Shown here one piece after another: positions 6,797 through 11,916 of a DNA stretch of 11,916 bases; positions within the stretch are counted from its first letter, which is position 1; every line of letters begins with the position of its first letter. A model generated the notes under the pieces. The model saw nothing but the letters and a program-made list of their open reading frames with translations, had not been told where the DNA came from and made no database searches. Source of the stretch: an uncultured Pelagibacteraceae bacterium (GTDB lineage: Bacteria > Pseudomonadota > Alphaproteobacteria > Pelagibacterales > Pelagibacteraceae). The stretch is taken from contig CACFYO010000021.1 of the NCBI GenBank assembly GCA_902570545.1, positions 1 through 11,916 on the forward strand, given 5' to 3'. A program made the translations under genes and the position numbers.

Positions 6797-8419
6797 ATGG
6801 CGCGATATATATTTGTCACTGGCGGCGTGGTTTCATCACTTGGTAAAGGTTTGTCATCAGCATCCCTCGGATATTTGCTTAGATCACAAGGCTATAAGGT
6901 AAGAATAAGAAAAATGGATCCATATTTAAATGTAGATCCAGGAACAATGAGTCCTTTTCAACATGGTGAGGTTTTTGTAACTGACGATGGGGCTGAGACT
7001 GATTTAGATTTAGGACATTACGAAAGATTCACAAATATTTCAGCCAAACAATCTGACAACATTACTACAGGTAGAATTTATAGTGATATAATAAAAAAAG
7101 AGAGAAGAGGAGGTTATCTTGGAAAAACAGTTCAAGTAATTCCCCATGTTACAGATAGAATTAAAGAGTTTATAAAAAAAGATATAACAAATGAAGATTT
7201 TGTAATTTGTGAAATTGGAGGAACAGTTGGTGATATTGAGAGTTTGCCATTTTTAGAAGCTATAAGACAGTTTTCAAATGATAATGGAAGATCAAAATCA
7301 TTATTTATTCATTTAACATTTGTTCCTTTTTTAAAATCTTCTGATGAAATAAAAACAAAGCCAACACAACATTCTGTTAAAGAATTAAGGAGTATAGGAA
7401 TTCAACCTGATATAGTGATCTGTAGATCTCAACAGTCTATTCCCTTAGATCAAAGAAGAAAAATATCCTTATTTTGTAATGTGGACATTGCTAACGTTAT
7501 AGAAACAGTTGATGTAAAAACTATTTATGAAGCCCCAATAAGTTTCTTTAATCAAAAATTAGATAAGCAAGTTTTAAAATTCTTTAATATAAAATCTAGA
7601 AAAAGACCAAACTTGCTTCCTTGGAAAAAAATTACAAATATAGTTTTAAAAACAAAAAGAACGGTAAATATTGCTATCATAGGCAAATACGTAAATTTAA
7701 AAGATGCTTATAAATCACTTGATGAAGCTCTCACGCATGGTGGAATTTCAAATAAAGTTAAAGTTAACTTAGTAAGAATTGAATCAGATAAGCTTAGATC
7801 GAAAGAAATTAAATCAAAATTAAAGAATGTATCAGGAATATTGATACCAGGTGGGTTTGGCAAAAGAGGAACTGAGGGAAAAATTGAGGCAATTAGATAC
7901 GCCAGAGAGAGAAAAATTCCTTTTCTAGGTATTTGTTTTGGAATGCAAATGGCAATGATTGAGTTTGCAAAAAATATATTAAAAATTAAAAAAGCGGGCT
8001 CTAGTGAATTAGATAAAAATTGTTTTCCCATAATAGGATTAATTGATGAATGGAATAAAGATGGAAAAATTATAAAAGGAACTGATAAAAATCTGGGAGG
8101 AACAATGAGATTAGGTCTATATGAGGCAAAACTAAGAAATAATTCTGCCATAAAAAATATCTATAAATCTAATATGATTAAAGAGAGACACAGACATAGA
8201 TATGAGGTCAATATAAATTTAATGCAAAAATTTGAAAAAAAAGGTTTGATGTTTTCAGGAATTTCTCCTGATAATCAATTACCTGAAATTATTGAACTCA
8301 AAAATCATCCATGGTTTATTGGTGTCCAATTTCATCCGGAATTTAAATCTAGACCTTTAAATCCTCATCCTTTATTCTCTTCATTTATTAAAGCTGCAAA
8401 ATCTTTTAATGAAAAATAA
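6797..8419 (+). CDS. pyrG: CTP synthase
   Basis: It aminates UTP to CTP using ATP and glutamine. The 540 residues comprise a synthase domain (1 to about 267) and a class I glutamine amidotransferase domain (about 288-540). Visible are the start [20 protein letters not shown] (6-25) with its P-loop, [15 protein letters not shown] (39-53), [12 protein letters not shown] (56-67), [11 protein letters not shown] (139-149), KTKPTQHSV (186-194), the glutaminase loop PGGFGKRG (351-358), Cys380 in GICFGMQ, RHRYEVN (466-472) and the His513/Glu515 pair in QFHPEF. A 40-base gap with TATAAA (6769-6774) and TATAAC (6783-6788) precedes the start; it could hold an internal promoter, but no convincing -35 is seen. 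The 3' end overlaps kdsA by 11 bases. secG-pyrG-kdsA-eno is a common alphaproteobacterial order. Confidence 0.98.
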   Translation: MARYIFVTGGVVSSLGKGLSSASLGYLLRSQGYKVRIRKMDPYLNVDPGTMSPFQHGEVFVTDDGAETDLDLGHYERFTNISAKQSDNITTGRIYSDIIKKERRGGYLGKTVQVIPHVTDRIKEFIKKDITNEDFVICEIGGTVGDIESLPFLEAIRQFSNDNGRSKSLFIHLTFVPFLKSSDEIKTKPTQHSVKELRSIGIQPDIVICRSQQSIPLDQRRKISLFCNVDIANVIETVDVKTIYEAPISFFNQKLDKQVLKFFNIKSRKRPNLLPWKKITNIVLKTKRTVNIAIIGKYVNLKDAYKSLDEALTHGGISNKVKVNLVRIESDKLRSKEIKSKLKNVSGILIPGGFGKRGTEGKIEAIRYARERKIPFLGICFGMQMAMIEFAKNILKIKKAGSSELDKNCFPIIGLIDEWNKDGKIIKGTDKNLGGTMRLGLYEAKLRNNSAIKNIYKSNMIKERHRHRYEVNINLMQKFEKKGLMFSGISPDNQLPEIIELKNHPWFIGVQFHPEFKSRPLNPHPLFSSFIKAAKSFNEK

Positions 8420-9233
8420 AATAGTTAATTGTAACGGTATAGAAATTTCAAACAAAAATAAAATTTGTTTAATATCTGGTCCTTGTCAACTTGAGACTGA
8501 GCAACACGCTTTGGACATGGCGGGTAAAATTAAAGAAATTACAACAAAGTATAATATTGGATTTATTTATAAAACTTCATTTGATAAGGCTAATAGAACA
8601 AGCTTGAAAGGCAAAAGAGGAGCTGGTTTAGAAAACTCCTTGCCTGTATTTGATAAAATCAAAAAAGATATTAAAGTACCTGTTCTTACCGATATACATA
8701 ACGAGGAACAATGTTCCCTAGTTTCTAATCACGTAGATGTTCTTCAGATACCAGCATTCCTTTGTAGGCAAACAGATTTATTAATAGCTGCTGCTAACAC
8801 CAATAAAATCATTAATGTGAAAAAGGGTCAATTTCTAGCACCATGGGATATGGTGAATGTAACCAAAAAAATTTCTGATAGTGGTAATGAAAATATTTTA
8901 GTAACAGAAAGAGGAGCTAGCTTTGGTTATAATACGTTGGTCTCGGATATGAGATCTATTCCCATCATGGCAAGAAATGGTTATCCAGTAGTATTTGATG
9001 GAACTCACTCAGTGCAACAACCTGGCGGTCTAGGTGAAAAAAGTGGTGGTCAAAGAGAATTTGTTGAGTTTTTGTCGAGAGCAGCAGTAGCAGTAGGCGT
9101 TGCAGCTATTTTTTTGGAAACACATCAGGACCCTGATAATGCTCCATCAGATGGTCCAAACATGGTCCCTTTAGACAAATTAGACGAGCTAATTAATCAA
9201 ATTGTAGAAATTGATAATTTAGTTAAAAAGTAA
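8409..9233 (+). CDS. kdsA: 3-deoxy-D-manno-octulosonate-8-phosphate synthase, metal-dependent class
   Basis: It condenses phosphoenolpyruvate and arabinose 5-phosphate to Kdo-8-phosphate for the inner core of lipopolysaccharide, so a Gram-negative envelope is implied. The 274-residue barrel is of normal length. Motifs are [10 protein letters not shown] (21-30), [10 protein letters not shown] (54-63), LTDIH (93-97), [16 protein letters not shown] (110-125), [11 protein letters not shown] (138-148), [10 protein letters not shown] (166-175) and [12 protein letters not shown] (196-207). The residue after Gly-Pro is Cys26. With His200, Glu237 and Asp248 it has the same spacing as the Aquifex aeolicus metal ligands Cys11, His185, Glu222 and Asp233, whereas metal-independent enzymes such as that of E. 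coli have Asn at the first position. The start lies inside the pyrG 3' end; the family N-terminus has similar length, so this start is preferred. Confidence 0.96.
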   Translation: MKNKIVNCNGIEISNKNKICLISGPCQLETEQHALDMAGKIKEITTKYNIGFIYKTSFDKANRTSLKGKRGAGLENSLPVFDKIKKDIKVPVLTDIHNEEQCSLVSNHVDVLQIPAFLCRQTDLLIAAANTNKIINVKKGQFLAPWDMVNVTKKISDSGNENILVTERGASFGYNTLVSDMRSIPIMARNGYPVVFDGTHSVQQPGGLGEKSGGQREFVEFLSRAAVAVGVAAIFLETHQDPDNAPSDGPNMVPLDKLDELINQIVEIDNLVKK

Positions 9234-9236
9234 TTA

Positions 9237-10496
9237 ATGAGTAAAATCAAAAAAGTTGTAGCCAGACAGGTTTATGACAGTAGAGGAAATCCTACCATTG
9301 AGGCTGAAGTATTTTCAAATAATTTTAGTGCGTCAGCAATTTGTCCTTCAGGTGCTTCAACAGGAACTTTTGAGGCTTATGAAAAAAGAGATAAGAGTAA
9401 TAAAAAATACCTAGGAAAAAGTGTTTTAGTACCAGTTGCAACTGTTAATAAATTAATTTCAAATAAATTAAAAAATCAAAATATCCATGACCAAGAGAGA
9501 ATAGATAGTATTCTTATAAAATTAGATGGCACAAAACAAAAAACAAAGTTAGGTGCGAATACAATATTAGCTGTATCCATGGCTGTAAAAAAATTATCTG
9601 CAAAAGTTAAAAAAATACCTTTATATAAAAATTTTATTGTTAAAAAAAATTTTAAACTCCCCTTTCCTTTAATGAATATTATTAATGGGGGTGCACATGC
9701 TGATAATGGCCTTAGAATACAAGAGTTTATGATTAGACCTGATAAGGCTAAATCGTTTAATGATGCTGTCAGAATGTGTTTTTTAGTGATTAATAATTTA
9801 AAAATATTATTAAAAAAATCTGGTCATTCTATTAATGTTGGTGACGAAGGTGGTTTTGCTCCAATGATAAGTGATAATGAAAGTGCATTAAAACTGATAG
9901 TTCAAGCTATAAAAGAATCAGGATTTAAAAATGGTAAAGATATATCTATTTGTTTAGATGTTGCAGCAAATGAATTAATTAAAAAAGGCAAATATTCAAT
10001 TCATTCTAAAAATTACATAAGTGTTGATCAATCAATTAAAAAATACTTACAACTTATTAAAAAATATCAAATTAAATCAATTGAGGACCCATTTAGTGAA
10101 GATGACTGGAAGGCATGGTCAAAATTTGTAAATGAAACAAAAAACAAAACACAAATAATAGGTGATGATCTTTTTGTAACTAATCTCGAAAGATTAAAAA
10201 TAGGCTTTCTAAACTTATCTGCAAATAGTATTTTAATAAAATTGAACCAAATAGGAACTGTAACCGAAACGTTAGAAGTAATAAAATTTGCTCAACTTAT
10301 TGGTTTTAAAACAATCATCTCCCATAGATCTGGTGATACAGAAGATACATTTATTGCTGATTTGACAGTAGGCACCAATTCAAATCAAATCAAAACTGGG
10401 TCTCTTGCAAGATCAGAGAGAATAGCAAAATATAACCAACTAATTCGTATTGAAGAAGATCTTGGTAGATCAGCTAAAATGAATAAAATCGATTAA
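9237..10496 (+). CDS. eno: Enolase
   Basis: It interconverts 2-phosphoglycerate and phosphoenolpyruvate; the product is also the substrate of the neighbouring KdsA. At 419 residues it is a few shorter than most bacterial enolases. Visible are ARQVYDSRGNPTIEAEV (9-25), the mobile loop PSGASTGTFEAYEKRD (37-52), LGANTILAVSMA (105-116), INGGAHADNGLRIQEFMIRP (149-168), VGDEGGFAP (201-209) with catalytic Glu204, metal ligands Asp241, Glu283 (SIEDPF) and Asp310 (IGDDLF), catalytic Lys335 (ILIKLNQIG) and SHRSGDTED (362-370), where SGETED is usual (a conservative change). QIKTGSLARSERIAKYNQL closes the active site. The start is 3 bases after the kdsA stop, and the stop shares one base with the ftsB start (TAATG). 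Confidence 0.98.
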   Translation: MSKIKKVVARQVYDSRGNPTIEAEVFSNNFSASAICPSGASTGTFEAYEKRDKSNKKYLGKSVLVPVATVNKLISNKLKNQNIHDQERIDSILIKLDGTKQKTKLGANTILAVSMAVKKLSAKVKKIPLYKNFIVKKNFKLPFPLMNIINGGAHADNGLRIQEFMIRPDKAKSFNDAVRMCFLVINNLKILLKKSGHSINVGDEGGFAPMISDNESALKLIVQAIKESGFKNGKDISICLDVAANELIKKGKYSIHSKNYISVDQSIKKYLQLIKKYQIKSIEDPFSEDDWKAWSKFVNETKNKTQIIGDDLFVTNLERLKIGFLNLSANSILIKLNQIGTVTETLEVIKFAQLIGFKTIISHRSGDTEDTFIADLTVGTNSNQIKTGSLARSERIAKYNQLIRIEEDLGRSAKMNKID

Positions 10497-10804
10497 TGTT
10501 AGAAAAATTAAAAAAGAACTATTTTATTCTTATCATCACATTCCTGTATATCTATTTTTTCTTTAATTTATTAGATGGTGATAGAGGTCTCATTTCTTAC
10601 ATGGAAAAGAAAGAAATATACGAGCAACTAAAAAATGATCAAATTACTCTAATTAGCAAAATAGAGGATTTAGAGCATAAAAATTCACTTTTAACAGAAA
10701 ATATAGATATAGATTTCATAGAAATATTAATAAGAGAAAAGTTTTTATTTGGAAAAGAAGGAGAGACTACCTATATAATCAAAGACAATGGAAATCAAAA
10801 ATAG
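10496..10804 (+). CDS. ftsB: FtsB/DivIC-family septum formation initiator
   Basis: This small bitopic division protein normally acts with FtsL and FtsQ at the septum. The 102-residue product has a short positive N-terminus, one transmembrane helix (about 8-26), GDRGL (28-32) immediately after it, a charged coiled-coil stretch (about 35-70), and a C-terminal segment with [15 protein letters not shown] (71-85) and KEGETTYII (87-95). This matches the family layout D-x-D-x-I-E-x-x-A-R-E-x-L...K-x-G-E. An ftsB homologue directly after eno is normal in proteobacteria, which supports the call. It overlaps eno by one base and lipA by 17 bases. In many alphaproteobacteria the pyruvate dehydrogenase genes follow; they are absent here. 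Confidence 0.88.
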   Translation: MLEKLKKNYFILIITFLYIYFFFNLLDGDRGLISYMEKKEIYEQLKNDQITLISKIEDLEHKNSLLTENIDIDFIEILIREKFLFGKEGETTYIIKDNGNQK

Positions 10805-11720
10805 ACCAAGACATCCTGAAAAAATAAACAAGCCGGCCAATCCTATCAAAAAGAAACCAGATTGGATTAGATCAAAGCTTCTTAATAGTAAAGAATTTTT
10901 TTTAACTAAAACAGTTGTCAATAAAGATAACCTTGTAACAGTTTGCCAAGAAGCAAACTGCCCTAATATTACTGAATGTTGGAGCAAAAGGCACGCAACT
11001 TTAATGATAATGGGTGACACATGTACAAGAGCATGTGCATTTTGTGATGTTAAAACAGGAAAACCAGAAAAATTGGATCAATTTGAGCCAATTAAAATAG
11101 CTAATGCAGTTAAAAAATTAAGTTTAAGACATGTTGTAATTACATCTGTTGATAGAGATGACCTTTCTGACGGTGGATCAAACCATTTTCATGATGTTAT
11201 TATTGCAACAAGGAAAAAAAATCCTAATACAACAATTGAAGTTTTAACACCTGATTTTTTAAGAAAAGGAGAAGCTTATAAAAGAGTATTGGAAGCAAGC
11301 CCAGATGTTTTTAATCACAATATTGAAACTGTTCCAAGTCTTTATTTAAAAGTTAGACCAGGGGCAAGATATTTTGGATCTTTAGAACTTTTAAAAAATT
11401 CAAAAAAATTCAATAAAAATGTTTTTACAAAATCTGGAATTATGGTTGGATTTGGAGAAACAAAAGATGAAATAATTCAAGTTATGGATGATCTAAGATC
11501 TGCAGAAGTTGATTTCTTAACTATAGGTCAATATCTTCAACCTTCAACCAAACACTTTCCATTAAATAGGTATTACCATCCAGATGAATTTAAAGAGCTA
11601 GGAAAAATAGCAAAATCTAAAGGATTTTTATTAGTATCTTCATCACCTTTAACAAGATCTTCTTATCATGCCGATGAAGATTTTAATAAACTTAAAAATA
11701 ACAGAACAAATATTCATTAA
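10788..11720 (+). CDS. lipA: Lipoyl synthase (radical SAM)
   Basis: It inserts two sulfurs into protein-bound octanoyl groups, making the lipoyl cofactor of 2-oxoacid dehydrogenases and the glycine cleavage H protein. The 310-residue protein has both cluster sites: the auxiliary 4Fe-4S cysteines Cys53, Cys58 and Cys64 (C-x4-C-x5-C in [13 protein letters not shown]) and the radical SAM cysteines Cys79, Cys83 and Cys86 (C-x3-C-x2-C in CTRACAFC). Also present are FCDVKTGKP (85-93), [16 protein letters not shown] (115-130), FNHNIETVP (175-183), VRPGARY (189-195), [10 protein letters not shown] (216-225), IGQYLQP (246-252) and the C-terminal RSSYHA (290-295) with the serine cluster ligand. The start lies 17 bases inside the ftsB 3' end; from it the usual RHPEK...PDWIR leader is complete, so it is preferred. 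The stop shares one base with the next start (TAATG). Confidence 0.98.
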   Translation: MEIKNRPRHPEKINKPANPIKKKPDWIRSKLLNSKEFFLTKTVVNKDNLVTVCQEANCPNITECWSKRHATLMIMGDTCTRACAFCDVKTGKPEKLDQFEPIKIANAVKKLSLRHVVITSVDRDDLSDGGSNHFHDVIIATRKKNPNTTIEVLTPDFLRKGEAYKRVLEASPDVFNHNIETVPSLYLKVRPGARYFGSLELLKNSKKFNKNVFTKSGIMVGFGETKDEIIQVMDDLRSAEVDFLTIGQYLQPSTKHFPLNRYYHPDEFKELGKIAKSKGFLLVSSSPLTRSSYHADEDFNKLKNNRTNIH

Positions 11721-11916
11721 TGCCAAAAGCATCAGTGAAGAGATTAATCGATAACAAAAAAGACAAACTCATAGAGTTCGTTTTAGATATTGAAAAATAC
11801 CCTGAATTTGTTCCATTTTGCCAGGGCTCAAAAGTACATGAAAGAAAACAAAAAGGAGATCTAATATTTATTGTTGCAGATCTAACAATTGGAAAAGGAC
11901 CTTTTGTAGATACCTA
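11720..11916 (+). CDS. COQ10/RatA-like START-domain protein, N-terminal part (cut by window edge)
   Basis: The first 65 codons begin [20 protein letters not shown] and continue with VLDIEKYPEFVPFCQGSKVH (about 21-40), the hallmark first helix and strand of the polyketide cyclase/START-like family that includes yeast COQ10 and E. coli RatA. The later LTIGKGPF (about 56-63) agrees with the next strand. In alphaproteobacteria this gene is regularly found after lipA and is thought to bind ubiquinone and support respiration. The name RatA comes from a proposed ribosome-association toxin role in E. coli that may not apply. The start overlaps the lipA stop by one base. The lipid-binding C-terminal half is outside the window. 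Confidence 0.85.
   Translation, partial: MPKASVKRLIDNKKDKLIEFVLDIEKYPEFVPFCQGSKVHERKQKGDLIFIVADLTIGKGPFVDT

Noticed and set aside
7708..8151. A minus strand open reading frame of 147 codons
   Set aside because: It lies antisense within the glutaminase domain of pyrG, which is fully conserved on the + strand.
10745..11020. A minus strand open reading frame of 91 codons with hydrophobic stretches
   Set aside because: It is antisense to the ftsB-lipA junction; the + strand frames explain the DNA.
11720..11916. Possible toxin gene, because RatA is named as a toxin
   Set aside because: Gene position after lipA and the YPEFVPFC signature fit the COQ10-like ubiquinone-binding family. No antitoxin-like partner is visible in the part of the locus shown.
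1..11916. Search for CRISPR arrays, tRNA/rRNA genes, insertion sequences, integrase sites or phage genes
   Set aside because: Nearly all DNA is filled by conserved housekeeping genes and all gaps are under 90 bases. No regularly spaced repeats, terminal inverted repeats or tRNA-like cloverleaf were seen. The many A and T runs fit the overall base composition.

Overview
The window looks like a stretch of chromosome from a streamlined, very AT-rich alphaproteobacterium, most likely of the SAR11 (Pelagibacterales) type. Three things point there. The base composition is strongly A/T, and the proteins are rich in Lys, Ile and Asn. Genes are packed with overlaps or gaps of a few bases. The order ppiD-trpE-trpG-trpD-trpC...lexA, divergent from tpiA-secG-pyrG-kdsA-eno-ftsB...lipA-ratA, is a conserved alphaproteobacterial core arrangement. 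Taxonomy is inferred from composition and gene order; no database comparison was possible.

Layout. Leftward (minus strand) from about 5640: a PpiD-like membrane-anchored periplasmic protein, then four tryptophan genes (trpE, trpG, trpD, trpC) with overlaps or gaps of 1-8 bases, then lexA, cut by the left edge. The trpC-lexA gap (330-413) is the most informative non-coding stretch. It holds an exact alphaproteobacterial-type LexA operator (GTTC-N7-GTTC), a perfect TATAAT -10 just upstream of it, and an A/U hairpin followed by a U-run that may end the trp transcript. Rightward (plus strand) from 5702: tpiA, secG, pyrG, kdsA, eno, ftsB, lipA and a COQ10/RatA-like gene cut by the right edge. The two arms diverge from a 61-base region (5641-5701) that must hold both promoters.

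Function. The left arm makes the committed tryptophan intermediates (chorismate to anthranilate, phosphoribosyl-anthranilate and on to indole-3-glycerol phosphate; trpF, trpB and trpA are not here) and carries the SOS repressor. The right arm mixes lower glycolysis (tpiA, eno), CTP synthesis (pyrG), lipopolysaccharide Kdo synthesis (kdsA), protein export (secG), division (ftsB), lipoate synthesis (lipA) and ubiquinone-associated respiration (ratA/coq10-like). They are housekeeping genes linked by compact packing rather than by one pathway.

The window contains no obvious undescribed system, mobile element, CRISPR array, tRNA or rRNA. Its interest lies in reductions relative to other alphaproteobacteria: a PpiD homologue with no recognisable parvulin domain, no pdh/lpd genes between ftsB and lipA, and no moaC/moeA between trpC and lexA. 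The retained LexA operator is also notable. There is no gene-free stretch longer than 84 bases.
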